NCBI RefSeq assembly: GCF_021183825.1
Contig: NZ_CP089211.1
Location: 186,001-250,000 of the forward strand
Direction of reading: 5' to 3'
Origin: Sinomicrobium kalidii
Lineage (GTDB): Bacteria; Bacteroidota; Bacteroidia; Flavobacteriales; Flavobacteriaceae
Length of the DNA: 64,000 bases
The notes under the pieces were generated by a model. It ran no database searches. It saw nothing but the letters and a program-made list of their open reading frames with translations, and was not told the DNA's origin. The position numbers and the translations under genes are program-made. Every line of letters starts with the position of its first letter. Positions within the stretch are counted from its first letter, which is position 1. This document shows, one piece after another, positions 17,270 through 26,531 of the stretch.

Positions 17270-17983
17270 TTATACGGCCATCGGGACTTCCATAAGGAGA
17301 AATTCGGCATCACTCCCGGCTGTTATGGATACGGAACCGGTTTCCCAGACCCCCGCAGCATCCCTTTTGCCGAGTTTTTGACCGCCGACATCCACATTTC
17401 CTTCGATAACGAACAGGTAAACGCCGTTACCTTCTTTTTTAAGGCTGTATTCACGGGTTGTTCCCTTGTCAAAGTCCCCGAGGTGAAACCAGGCATCCTG
17501 GTATATCCAGCTCCCCTGGTCCTCCGCATCCGGTGAAACTACCTGGTAGAGTTCGTTCTTTTTCCTGTAGTCTTCTATAGAGATCTGGTCGTACCTTGGA
17601 TCTACATTCCTCTTATTGGGAAACAACCATATCTGTAACAGGTTGGTTTCCCTGTCCTTATTGGGGTTATATTCACTGTGAAAAACACCTGTTCCGGCAC
17701 TCATCACCTGTATTTCCCCGTTTTTGATGCGGCCTACGTTCCCCATGCTGTCTTTATGTTCCAGATCGCCTTTCAGCGGAATGGTGATGATCTCCATATT
17801 GTCGTGGGGGTGCATTCCGAAGCCCATGCCACCGCTTACGATGTCGTCGTTAAGTACCCGGAGGGCACCGAAGTTCATCCGCTCGGGATTGTAGTAATTT
17901 GCAAAACTGAAACTGTGATGGGCATTGAGCCATCCGTGATCGGCATGCCCTCTTGTGTCTGCGCTGTGCACTATTGCTTTCAT
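17270..17983 (-). CDS. Pirin family protein, YhhW-like (quercetinase type)
   Basis: 237 residues from the ATG at 17983; this start has an AGGAG Shine-Dalgarno eight bases upstream, rare in this window, whereas extension to 18127 adds 48 residues of non-conserved sequence. Metal ligands are His58, His60, His102 and Glu104 (GMHPHDNMEI; GTGVFHSEYN), and the N-terminus HADHGWLNAHHSFSFANYYNP is diagnostic of E. coli YhhW-type pirins, which oxidise quercetin in vitro. First of the pirin-GNAT-pirin series and directly downstream of the AraC-type regulator, the likely controller. Confidence 0.92.
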   Translation of the reverse strand: MKAIVHSADTRGHADHGWLNAHHSFSFANYYNPERMNFGALRVLNDDIVSGGMGFGMHPHDNMEIITIPLKGDLEHKDSMGNVGRIKNGEIQVMSAGTGVFHSEYNPNKDRETNLLQIWLFPNKRNVDPRYDQISIEDYRKKNELYQVVSPDAEDQGSWIYQDAWFHLGDFDKGTTREYSLKKEGNGVYLFVIEGNVDVGGQKLGKRDAAGVWETGSVSITAGSDAEFLLMEVPMAV

Positions 17984-18189
17984 AATTGTACTCCTTTTTT
18001 GTTCTGTACAAAGTTGCGAACAATTAAGGCGCAAGGAAATACAAGAATGCGGGAAAGCGTTATAAAAATACGATCCCCGACTTCGCACTGGAACCGTACT
18101 TCGGCTATTTTTCGACACATAGCTCAAGGCTGTGTTCCCGACATCGGGATTAAAAACAAAATTTAGACAGTCTCTGATAAATCATGGCA

Positions 18190-19050
18190 CTATTTCCTGA
18201 AGTCTGACGGGGACATCCCGGTGCATTTCTTAAAGAAACTGCTGAAATGTGCGGGTTCGGAAAAACCCAATGCGTATGCGATCTCCTTCTGGGGCTGCCC
18301 GGAAAAATACAGCATCCGCCGGGCGGCAACCGTGATGCGCGACTGTAAGTATTCCTTGGCCGTTTTGCCGATGAGCGACCTGACCGTCCTGTTGAGGTGG
18401 TCGGGGGTTACGTGGAGGGCTTCCGCATACTGCGAAACGAGATGCCATTCGGTAAAATGCTTTTCCACAAGGTCCTTATATTCCCGCAACAGCGTCCCCC
18501 CGGCCTGGAGTTGCTGCGGATTCTCCCCGTGTACGGAACAGAGGTTGTTACAGGATATCAAAAACAACCGGAGTAACGAGCCGATGCCCTGGGAACGGAA
18601 CTTGATGTTGGCTTTGCTCCAGTCCATCATCTGTTCGCAATAAGCGTTCAGTTGTGTTTCCTGCTGTACATCTACAGGCAGGGGCGGCGTTTCCCCGTAG
18701 TCCTTAAAAAGGTTGATATCGTCAATAAAACAGGCATCGATCTGGTTTTCTGCCATAAAACGGGTAGAAAAGGTTATGACATAACCGTGTGATTTTTCTC
18801 TTTCCACGATCCGGTGTACCTGTCCGGGGCTTATAAAGTAGACCTGTCCGCCGGAAAGCGGGTATTCCTTAAAATCTATATGGTGTATTCCGTCGGCCTT
18901 TCTGACCAATAAAATAATATAGTAGTCGTGCCTGTGAGGTTCGTCGGTCTTTCCGCCATTCCGGTCGTAAATTTCTTCCATGGTACGGATGCGGAATGTC
19001 ATCCTGCTGTCTGCGGGATCTACATCGCTGTATGTTTTAATGAAGTTCAC
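18190..19050 (-). CDS. AraC-family transcriptional regulator
   Basis: 286 residues. An N-terminal cupin-like sensor (about 25-110; EPHRHDYYIILLV, LSGGQVYFISPGQVHRI) is followed by a C-terminal double helix-turn-helix (about 190-286; YAEALHVTPDHLNRTVRSLIGKTAKEYL and PQKEIAYALGFSEPAHFSSFFKKCTGMSPSDFRK), the AraC signature. It lies upstream of the pirin cluster in the same direction with a 206-bp spacer containing CCCGATGTCGGG, and is the obvious candidate regulator. The inducer is not known. Confidence 0.93.
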   Translation of the reverse strand: MNFIKTYSDVDPADSRMTFRIRTMEEIYDRNGGKTDEPHRHDYYIILLVRKADGIHHIDFKEYPLSGGQVYFISPGQVHRIVEREKSHGYVITFSTRFMAENQIDACFIDDINLFKDYGETPPLPVDVQQETQLNAYCEQMMDWSKANIKFRSQGIGSLLRLFLISCNNLCSVHGENPQQLQAGGTLLREYKDLVEKHFTEWHLVSQYAEALHVTPDHLNRTVRSLIGKTAKEYLQSRITVAARRMLYFSGQPQKEIAYALGFSEPAHFSSFFKKCTGMSPSDFRK

Positions 19051-19122
19051 TTCAGATTGTATATCTGTCTCTAAAGATACTCCTTTTGCTCATTTCACGG
19101 AAATCTGTCTGCGAAATAAGAA

Positions 19123-19164
19123 CCGGGAGAAAAAGGCCGCTTTTAAACGGCAATGTTCTCCCGG
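19123..19164 (-). terminator. Terminator of pepD
   Basis: Outer stem CCGGGAGAA/TTCTCCCGG (9 bp) enclosing GCCG/CGGC; on the minus strand the inner hairpin is followed by CTTTTT. Confidence 0.7.
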
Positions 19165-19178
19165 AATATACGGTGGAA

Positions 19179-20642
19179 TTATGCCTTTTCCGGGATATCC
19201 TTTAATATTTCCCGGAGAAATGTCCAGAATTTCCGTACGGATGCAATGCCCGCCCTTTCGTCGGGAGAATGGGCTCCGCGTATGGTGGGGCCGAAACTGA
19301 TCATATCCATCTCCGGATAGTTCTGCCCGAGTATCCCGCATTCGAGTCCGGCATGACAGGCGGCAACTTCGGGTTTTTCTTTAAACAGGGTTTCGTATTT
19401 TTCACGGAGGACCTTTAACACGGGGGAATTTACGTCGGGTTGCCATCCTGGATAGCTTCCGGACAGTTCTACATCGCAGCCCGCCAGTTCGAATGTGGCC
19501 CTGAGCGCATTGGCCAGGTCTGTCTTGGAGCTGTCTACGGAAGAGCGGGTAAGGCAGGATATTTTTACGTTCCCTTCCCCGACCGCTACTTTTGCAATAT
19601 TGTTGGAAGTTTCTGTTAACCCTTCCATATCGGCACTCATACGGTACACCCCGTTATGTGCGGCATAGAGTGCCCTGGTAATCCCTTCCTGTACACCGAG
19701 TTCCATTACGGCACCGGGCTTTTCTACGGGTGTTGCAGTGATCTCCAGCGAAGGTTCCGTTGTTTTCAGTTCGTTTTTTACGGCATCGGCAAGCTCCCCG
19801 AACTCAAAAACAAAGGCTTCCCGGTGTACTTTGTCCACCACCACTACTGCCGAACTTTCCCTGGGAATGGCATTCCGGAGTCCGCCCCCTTCAATCGAGG
19901 CAATGCGCATGCCGTAATTTTCAAAACCGTCAAAAAGCATACGGTTCATGATCTTATTGGCGTTACCCAGACCTTTATGGATGTCCATACCGCTGTGTCC
20001 GCCCTTAAGTCCCTTAACAGCGATCCTGAAGGCTTCGGTATCTTCCGGTACGGGTTCTTCCTTGTAGCTCCTGCTCGACGTTATGTCCACTCCCCCGGCA
20101 CATCCGATTCCTATTTCATCGTCTTCTTCAGTGTCGAGGTTCAGCAGGATTTCTCCCCGCAACACCCCCGGTTCAAGACCTTTGGCCCCGGTCATTCCCG
20201 TTTCTTCATCAACAGTAAATAGGGCCTCTACAGCAGGATGCGGGATATCATTGCTCTCCAGAATGGCCATGATAGCGGCTACGCCAAGTCCGTTATCCGC
20301 TCCGAGGGTCGTTCCTTTTGCCTTTACCCAGTCACCATCCACATACATTTCAATGCCCTGTGTGGCAAAGTCAAAATCGGTGGCTGTATTTTTCTGGTGC
20401 ACCATGTCCAGGTGCGATTGCAACACTACCATTTTCCTGTTTTCCATTCCGGGAGTGGCCGGTTTCCGTATGATGACATTCCCGGTTTCGTCCTTAAAGG
20501 TTTCGAGTCCGAGTTTTTTACCGAAATCCATCATAAAGGTAATAACCTGCTCTTCCTTTTTTGAAGCGCGGGGTACGGCGTTGAGGTCGGCAAACCTGTT
20601 CCAGACTTCCCCGGGTTCCAATGATCGTATCTCTGAATTCAT
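19179..20642 (-). CDS. pepD: Beta-Ala-His/aminoacyl-histidine dipeptidase (cytosol non-specific dipeptidase)
   Basis: 487-residue M20-family zinc dipeptidase that splits Xaa-His and other dipeptides in the cytosol. Visible metal-site motifs are LQSHLDMVHQ, TLGADNGLGVAA, FTVDEETGMTGAKGL, NLDTEEDDEIGIGCAGG, GLKGGHSGMDIHKGLGNANK and, near the end, CHAGLECGIL and FGPTIRGAHSPDER. Length and order match E. coli PepD closely. Own terminator and a divergent spacer from the DUF3810 gene imply a single-gene unit. Confidence 0.96.
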   Translation of the reverse strand: MNSEIRSLEPGEVWNRFADLNAVPRASKKEEQVITFMMDFGKKLGLETFKDETGNVIIRKPATPGMENRKMVVLQSHLDMVHQKNTATDFDFATQGIEMYVDGDWVKAKGTTLGADNGLGVAAIMAILESNDIPHPAVEALFTVDEETGMTGAKGLEPGVLRGEILLNLDTEEDDEIGIGCAGGVDITSSRSYKEEPVPEDTEAFRIAVKGLKGGHSGMDIHKGLGNANKIMNRMLFDGFENYGMRIASIEGGGLRNAIPRESSAVVVVDKVHREAFVFEFGELADAVKNELKTTEPSLEITATPVEKPGAVMELGVQEGITRALYAAHNGVYRMSADMEGLTETSNNIAKVAVGEGNVKISCLTRSSVDSSKTDLANALRATFELAGCDVELSGSYPGWQPDVNSPVLKVLREKYETLFKEKPEVAACHAGLECGILGQNYPEMDMISFGPTIRGAHSPDERAGIASVRKFWTFLREILKDIPEKA

Positions 20643-20808
20643 ACTTTCTGTTTTTGTTTGTTACAAAACTACAGGAAACTTTTATATCTGCATAGGGTTT
20701 TTAACAGATGGTCACTGAATAATATTATCGCTATTGTCAACAGAAAAATAAAATCAAATGCCCGGGCCATGTCAAAAACATTACGGGATATTTTCCTATT
20801 TTTAACCC

Positions 20809-21876
20809 ATGTCCGATAAAATGAAAACCATACTTGCGCTTTCCATAATTCCGCAGGTTATCGTTATAAAATTGCTGGCCCTTGCTCCGGGCTTTATCGA
20901 AAGGTATTACAGTAACGGTTTGTACCCCGTCATTTCCAAGACCTACAGGTATGTCTTCGGATGGATCCCGTTTTCGGTGGGTGACGTATTTTATACGCTT
21001 GCAGGTCTGCTGATACTCCGCTTCCTGGTCTTCAACATAAAGTATTTGTTCCGTAAACCCTTGTATTTTATTCGTGAAGTGTTGATTGTTATCTCCTTCA
21101 CCTATTTTATGTTTCACCTTTTCTGGGGATTGAACTATTACCGTCCCTCCATACACGAAACCCTGGGTATGGGTAATGATTATACCACGGAAGAGCTGGT
21201 GGAGTTCACGGAAAAGCTCATTAGCCGGACCAATACCTTGCAGCTTCAGTTAACGGGAAACGACAGCCTTATGGTAAAGGTGCCCTATTCCAGGAAAGAG
21301 ATATACCGTATGTCGTCTTCGGGATATGCCGGCATTGCAAAACACACCCCGGGCTTTTCTTATACCCCCGAAAGCATAAAAAGTTCGCTTTTTTCACTTC
21401 CCCTCACCTATATGGGATACAGCGGATACCTGAACCCGTTTACCAACGAAGCACAGGTAAACAGCCTTCAGGTAGATTACCGTTATCCCATGATCACCTG
21501 CCATGAAGAAGCGCATCAAATAGGGTATTCGGCAGAAAACGAAGCCAATTTCATAGGCTTCCTGGCCGCTACGGCCAATAAAGACCCGTACTTTCAGTAT
21601 TCAGGAAATGCCTATATGCTCAGGTATTGCTTAAATGAAGTGTACCGGAGGGCCCCGGACACTTTTGAACGGCTCAAAGGGCAAATGCACAAAGGCATCC
21701 TTAAAAATTATGCCGAAGTGGCCGCATTCTGGGACCGTTATGAAAATATTGCGGAACCTGTATTCAAAAACACCTTTAATGCCTATTTAAAGGCCAATAG
21801 CCAGGCCGGAGGAATTAAAACCTACAGCTACGTGGTGGCATTGCTGGTGAATTATCACAAGAAAAACGGTATATAA
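20809..21876 (+). CDS. DUF3810 membrane protein with HEExH zinc-protease-like motif
   Basis: 355 residues from ATG 20809; a second ATG at 20821 may be the true start because a -7-like TATTTTTA (20797-20804) would place the transcript start near 20811. Transmembrane helices occur at about 10-28, 58-76 and 88-108. The soluble C-terminal part has CHEEAHQIGYSAENEANF (His232, Glu233, His236 in the long numbering), a zincin-type HExxH with a downstream Glu that could be the third ligand. The family is characteristic of Bacteroidetes and Firmicutes and has no established function that I know. Likely an inner-membrane metallopeptidase, by motif only. Confidence 0.9.
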   Translation: MSDKMKTILALSIIPQVIVIKLLALAPGFIERYYSNGLYPVISKTYRYVFGWIPFSVGDVFYTLAGLLILRFLVFNIKYLFRKPLYFIREVLIVISFTYFMFHLFWGLNYYRPSIHETLGMGNDYTTEELVEFTEKLISRTNTLQLQLTGNDSLMVKVPYSRKEIYRMSSSGYAGIAKHTPGFSYTPESIKSSLFSLPLTYMGYSGYLNPFTNEAQVNSLQVDYRYPMITCHEEAHQIGYSAENEANFIGFLAATANKDPYFQYSGNAYMLRYCLNEVYRRAPDTFERLKGQMHKGILKNYAEVAAFWDRYENIAEPVFKNTFNAYLKANSQAGGIKTYSYVVALLVNYHKKNGI

Positions 21877-21904
21877 AATACAACCTGTAAAGTTTCCCCG
21901 ATAA

Positions 21905-21924
21905 AGACGCACGGCCGTGCGTCT
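21905..21924. repeat. Perfect 20-bp GC-rich palindrome
   Basis: AGACGCACGG followed directly by its reverse complement, 28 bases after the DUF3810 stop. It could form a hairpin or cruciform; weak T-tract only. Confidence 0.6.
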
Positions 21925-22044
21925 CAACGATTTGTCAGTTTAGTTCTTTGCATCACAACTTCCTGTTTTTTTAGTTTAAAAAAAATTTACCGGGTTATAT
22001 TCCCAATATCAACAACCAAAAGTTAAAGTTTACTTAACGCCCTG

Positions 22045-22072
22045 TTGCTTTTTAACAGTTATCTTAACTTTA
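22045..22072 (+). promoter_or_regulatory. Possible promoter of the amidohydrolase pair
   Basis: TTG (22045-22047), 17-base gap, TAACTTTA (22065-22072), one base off TAnnTTTG; ATG follows 29 bases later. Confidence 0.4.
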
Positions 22073-22101
22073 AGGCAACTAAACTCTAATTCAAATACGT
22101 T

Positions 22102-25080
22102 ATGAGAAAAAGGCTACCCGTACTTTTACTGGTATTCCTGTGTTCGTTTACCCTGCTTGCACAGGATTATTTTCCAAAGAACGACGGTGTAAAGACCACA
22201 GACAGTAATTACACCGCATTTACCAACGCCAGAATCTATGTTACTCCTACCCGGGTTATCGATAAAGGCACACTACTTATCCGGAGGGGAAAAATAGTTG
22301 CCGCCGGGAACAATGTTTCCGTTCCGGACAACAGCCTGGTAGTAGACCTGGAAGGGAAGCATATTTACCCTTCATTCATTGATATTTACAGTGAATTCGG
22401 CGTGCAAAAACCCGCCAAAAAGGGTCGTGGAAGACGTTCGCCGCAATACGACGCTTCGCGCAAAGGGTTTTACTGGAACGATCATATTATGCCGGAGAAA
22501 AATGCCTTTGACAAGTTTGACTTCGACACAAAAAAGGCCAAGGAGCTGCTACAGGCAGGTTTCGGCACGGTAAACACTCATGTGGCCGACGGTATTGTAC
22601 GCGGAACAAGTGTTCTTGTTGCACTGGATTCCGTTGACACTTACGATATGCGTATCCTCGACAGGGAAACGGCACAGCACTTCTCTTTCATGAAAAGTAT
22701 TGCTTCTGCACAGAACTATCCCACTTCCCTTATGGGGGCCATGGCCCTGATCCGCCAGATGTACAGGGATGCGGAATGGTATGCCGGCGGAAATGCGGAG
22801 AATAAGGACCTGTCGCTCGAAGCACTTAACGCCAACAAAGGATTACCCCAGATATTCGATGCGGGAAGCTACCAGAACGATCTTCGCGCTGCCAAAATCG
22901 CCAGGGAATTCGGGCTGAACTATATCCTGAAAGGCGGTACGGACGAATACCAGCGTATCCGGGAAATAAAAGCTACCGGGGCCCGCTTTATTCTCCCCCT
23001 CGACTTTCCGGAAGCCTATGATGTATCTGATCCCTACCTGGCCGGAAAGATATCACTTGCCGATATGCGCCTGTGGAACCAGGCCCCCGGAAATCCCGCC
23101 GCGTTGGCCAAGAATGACATTCCCTTTGCTTTCACCCTTGCAGGACTGAAAAAGACTTCCGACTTCAAGTCCCGCCTTATCCGCGCCATCGATTACGGAC
23201 TGGACAAGGAGAAAGCACTGGAAGCCCTTACCACTGCTCCGGCAGAGTTACTGGGAAAATCGGAAATCATCGGCTCCCTGAAAAGCGGAAGTTATGCCAA
23301 TTTCCTTATTACATCCGGCGATATTTTTGACAAGGAAACCATCCTGTATGAAAACTGGGTACTCGGTGAAAAACACGTAGTCAACAAAATGGACGTGAAG
23401 GACATCCGCGGGGAATACAATCTCTCCATAGCCGGAAAGACCTATACACTGAAGATTACCGGGGAACCGTCGTCCCCGAAACCCGAGTTAAAATCGGACA
23501 CCACAAAACTCAATACCAAACTCACCTATGAGAATGGCTGGCTCAATCTTTTCTTTGCCCCGGATAAGGAAGAAACAGGTTTTCAGCGGTTGAGCGCACT
23601 TGTTACCGATCCCAAATCACTGAGCGGAAAGGCAGTTCTGGCCAACGGCAGTGAAAGTACCTGGAGTGCCACCAGGACATCCGGTTATGAGGAGAAAAGC
23701 AAGGAAGACAAAGATGAAAAATACATCCCGGAAACCGTCCCCGTAACCTATCCCAACAAGGCTTACGGATTTGCAACACTGCCGGAACAGGAAAATATCC
23801 TGTTTAAAAATGCCACCGTATGGACCAGCGAGGAAGAAGGTATCCTGGAAAATACGGATGTCCTGGTCAAAAACGGGAAAATAGCCCGCATCGGCAAAGA
23901 CCTCTCCGCAGGCGGAGCAAAAGTTATCGATGCTACGGGAAAGCACCTTACCGCAGGTATCATAGACGAACACTCTCACATCGCCACAGCTTCCGTTAAC
24001 GAGGCCGGACATAATTCATCGGCCGAAGTCAGTATCGAAGATGTGGTGGATGCCGATGACATTAACATTTACAGGAACCTCTCCGGCGGAGTTACCTCTA
24101 TCCAGGTATTACACGGTTCTGCAAATCCCATCGGCGGACGCTCGGCCATCATAAAGCTCAAATGGGGACTTCCCGCCGACAAGCTCATCTACAAAAACAC
24201 GCCCGGGTTTATCAAATTCGCCCTCGGTGAAAATGTAAAACAGTCCAACTGGGGAGATTTACAAACCGTAAGGTTCCCGCAATCCAGAATGGGTGTGGAA
24301 CAGGTGTATATGGATTATTTCCAGCGGGCGAAGGAATACGATGCCGGAAAGAAAAGCGGGAAGCCCTATCGCTTCGACTACGAAATGGAAACCCTGGCCG
24401 AAATACTCAATGACGAGCGCTTTATAACCTGTCATTCCTACGTACAGAGTGAGATCAACATGCTGATGAAAGTGGCGGAAAAGTTCGGCTTTACCATCAA
24501 TACCTTTACGCATATTCTCGAAGGCTATAAAGTAGCCGACAAAATGAAAGCACACGGTGTACGCGGAGCGTCTACGTTCTCCGACTGGTGGGCCTATAAA
24601 TACGAGGTAAATGATGCTATTCCCTATAATGCGGCCATCATGCAAAGCCAGGGACTGAACGTATCCATCAACTCCGACGATGCCGAAATGTCCAGAAGGC
24701 TCAACCAGGAAGCCGGAAAAACCGTAAAATACGGCGGTGTTTCCGAAGAAGAAGCCTGGAAAATGGTGACGATCAACCCCGCCAGGATGTTACATCTGGA
24801 CGACAGGGTGGGAAGCATTAAGGAAGGAAAGGACGCCGACCTCGTGTTATGGGACGGTCATCCGCTTTCTGTCTACACCATAGCTGAAAAAACCTTTATT
24901 GAAGGGGCGCTTTATTACGACTACGAAACCATGAAAGCCACGCAAAAAGTCATTGCACAGGAGAGAAACAAGCTCATCAACCAGATGATAAAGGCCAAGA
25001 GCAAGGGGATGAAAACCCAGGCTCCGAAAAAGAAAGATGAAAAACACTTTCACTGTGATACGGAAGTGTATGGAATATAA
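22102..25080 (+). CDS. Exported tandem amidohydrolase-domain protein
   Basis: 992 residues with a signal peptide (MRKRLPVLLLVFLCSFTLLAQ). Two amidohydrolase/imidazolonepropionase-like modules follow each other. In the first (about 37-440) the position of the HxH metal motif reads PSFIDIYSEFGV, with no histidines, so this copy looks catalytically dead. In the second (about 560-960) the site is intact: IIDEHSHIA (HxH), then CHSYVQ, TFTHILEGYK and INSDDAE, giving the late His and Asp ligands, and KDADLVLWDGHPLS closing the beta-sandwich. Probably a periplasmic or surface metal-dependent hydrolase of cyclic amides or peptides. The next gene, also a degenerate amidohydrolase, begins 27 bp downstream. 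Confidence 0.88.
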   Translation: MRKRLPVLLLVFLCSFTLLAQDYFPKNDGVKTTDSNYTAFTNARIYVTPTRVIDKGTLLIRRGKIVAAGNNVSVPDNSLVVDLEGKHIYPSFIDIYSEFGVQKPAKKGRGRRSPQYDASRKGFYWNDHIMPEKNAFDKFDFDTKKAKELLQAGFGTVNTHVADGIVRGTSVLVALDSVDTYDMRILDRETAQHFSFMKSIASAQNYPTSLMGAMALIRQMYRDAEWYAGGNAENKDLSLEALNANKGLPQIFDAGSYQNDLRAAKIAREFGLNYILKGGTDEYQRIREIKATGARFILPLDFPEAYDVSDPYLAGKISLADMRLWNQAPGNPAALAKNDIPFAFTLAGLKKTSDFKSRLIRAIDYGLDKEKALEALTTAPAELLGKSEIIGSLKSGSYANFLITSGDIFDKETILYENWVLGEKHVVNKMDVKDIRGEYNLSIAGKTYTLKITGEPSSPKPELKSDTTKLNTKLTYENGWLNLFFAPDKEETGFQRLSALVTDPKSLSGKAVLANGSESTWSATRTSGYEEKSKEDKDEKYIPETVPVTYPNKAYGFATLPEQENILFKNATVWTSEEEGILENTDVLVKNGKIARIGKDLSAGGAKVIDATGKHLTAGIIDEHSHIATASVNEAGHNSSAEVSIEDVVDADDINIYRNLSGGVTSIQVLHGSANPIGGRSAIIKLKWGLPADKLIYKNTPGFIKFALGENVKQSNWGDLQTVRFPQSRMGVEQVYMDYFQRAKEYDAGKKSGKPYRFDYEMETLAEILNDERFITCHSYVQSEINMLMKVAEKFGFTINTFTHILEGYKVADKMKAHGVRGASTFSDWWAYKYEVNDAIPYNAAIMQSQGLNVSINSDDAEMSRRLNQEAGKTVKYGGVSEEEAWKMVTINPARMLHLDDRVGSIKEGKDADLVLWDGHPLSVYTIAEKTFIEGALYYDYETMKATQKVIAQERNKLINQMIKAKSKGMKTQAPKKKDEKHFHCDTEVYGI

Positions 25081-25107
25081 TGTTCACCTCTATATAAATT
25101 GAAGACT

Positions 25108-26415
25108 ATGTCCAAAATAAAAAACATATTACATATAATCGCTTTTTTTGTCGGCCTGTCCGTTTCCGCACAACAGACCCCGGCACCGAAACAAACCGGG
25201 TCCATCCTTATCACCGGGGCAACGGCTCATGTAGGTAACGGTACGGTTATAGCGAACAGCGCCATCGGGTTCAGGGAAGGAAAAATCACCTATGCCGGTC
25301 CGCAGTCCGGGGTTTCTCCTTCAGACTATGATGAAGTCATTGATGCCGGGGGAAAGCATGTATATCCCGGGTTTATAGCAGCCAATTCCACGCTCGGCCT
25401 GGTAGAAGTAGACGCCGTGAGGGCCAGTAACGATCAATCGGATACCGGGGAACTCATCCCCCATGTAAGGAGTCTTATCGCTTACAACGCAGAATCGAAG
25501 GTAACCGAAAGTTGCCGTCCCAACGGCATCTTAATGGCACAGGTAGCTCCCCGGGGCGGCCTGATCTCCGGAACGTCTTCGGTAGTACAGCTCGATGCCT
25601 GGAACTGGGAAGACGCCGCCATCAAAACGGATGATGGCATCCACATGCACTGGCCCAGCGCTTTCCGGTCAAGCGGATGGAGCTTCAGTGGTCCCAGTGA
25701 ATTCAAGCCGAACAAGGATTACGACAAAGACGTAACAAAGCTCCGGGAGTTCCTCTCCGGGGCCAGAACCTACCTCAAAGGCAAACGTTCGCCCAAAAAC
25801 CTGCCTTTTGAGGCTGTTAAAGGGCTTTTTGACGGCTCTCAAAAACTGTACATCAATGCCGACGGTTCAAAAGAGATCGTCGATGCGGTGAACTTTGCCA
25901 AAGATATCGGGGTACAGAAAGTGGTTATCGTAGGAGGACACGAAGCCCATAAAGTAGCCGATCTGCTGGTGAAAAACGATATTCCCGTAGTGTTGAGCAG
26001 ACCGCACAGGCTCCCTTCGGGAGAAGACAGCGATATCAAACAACCGTTTATGCTGGCCAAACAACTGGCAGACAAGGGTGTGCTCACCGGACTGGAAATG
26101 AGCGGTGCCATGGAGCGCATGAATACCCGGAACCTCCCTTTTTATGCCGGGACTTTTGCCGCTTATGGCCTGGATAAGGAGAAAGCGGTGCAGATGATCA
26201 CGGGGAACAACGCCAAAATACTGGGTATTGACGATTTTGCCGGGACCCTCGAAACCGGAAAAGATGCCACGCTCTTTATTTCGGAAGGCGACGCCCTGGA
26301 CATGCGCACCAATATCCTCTCGCGTGCCTTTGTACAGGGCAGGGAAATAAGCCTGGAATCGCACCAGACCAAACTCTGGAAACGTTACATGAACAAATAC
26401 GAGACCGGGCGTTAA
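25108..26415 (+). CDS. Exported amidohydrolase-fold protein lacking the HxH motif
   Basis: 435 residues from ATG 25108 with signal peptide (IIAFFVGLSVSAQ). The composite-domain strands (ILITGATAHVGNGTVI, GLDKEKAVQMITGNNAKILG, GTLETGKDATLFISEGDALD) identify the amidohydrolase fold, but the expected metal motif is YPGFIAANSTLGL, without histidine. Only isolated His residues (GGHEAHK, SRPHRLPS) remain. It probably works with the preceding 992-residue protein as a non-catalytic or differently catalytic partner. Ends 29 bases before a terminator, so the two genes form an operon. Confidence 0.85.
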   Translation: MSKIKNILHIIAFFVGLSVSAQQTPAPKQTGSILITGATAHVGNGTVIANSAIGFREGKITYAGPQSGVSPSDYDEVIDAGGKHVYPGFIAANSTLGLVEVDAVRASNDQSDTGELIPHVRSLIAYNAESKVTESCRPNGILMAQVAPRGGLISGTSSVVQLDAWNWEDAAIKTDDGIHMHWPSAFRSSGWSFSGPSEFKPNKDYDKDVTKLREFLSGARTYLKGKRSPKNLPFEAVKGLFDGSQKLYINADGSKEIVDAVNFAKDIGVQKVVIVGGHEAHKVADLLVKNDIPVVLSRPHRLPSGEDSDIKQPFMLAKQLADKGVLTGLEMSGAMERMNTRNLPFYAGTFAAYGLDKEKAVQMITGNNAKILGIDDFAGTLETGKDATLFISEGDALDMRTNILSRAFVQGREISLESHQTKLWKRYMNKYETGR

Positions 26416-26443
26416 TCGGCCGGGCATACAAAAACAGGAACCG

Positions 26444-26478
26444 AGGTCGCCCGTCATGTCAGGACGACCTTGTTTTTT
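26444..26478 (+). terminator. Terminator of the amidohydrolase operon
   Basis: AGGTCG (26444-26449) pairs with CGACCT (26465-26470) with extension through CCG/GG, followed by TGTTTTTT. Confidence 0.8.
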
Positions 26479-26507
26479 ATTTTCCCTACTGCTAAAAGGA
26501 AGATTTG

Positions 26508-26515
26508 TATTTTTG
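26508..26515 (+). promoter_or_regulatory. -7 element of the TrmH-family gene
   Basis: TATTTTTG matches TAnnTTTG; it predicts a transcript start near 26522, which rules out translation from 26505 and supports the TTG start at 26532. Confidence 0.55.
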
Positions 26516-26531
26516 CGGCAAAAGCTTCGCC

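Noticed and set aside
17984..18127. 48-residue N-terminal extension of the YhhW-like pirin
   Set aside because: Not family-like, and the ATG at 17983 has a good Shine-Dalgarno.
26505..26531. TTG start at 26505 for the TrmH-family gene
   Set aside because: The -7 box lies at 26508-26515, so this codon would be upstream of the transcript start; homologues start near KTISS.
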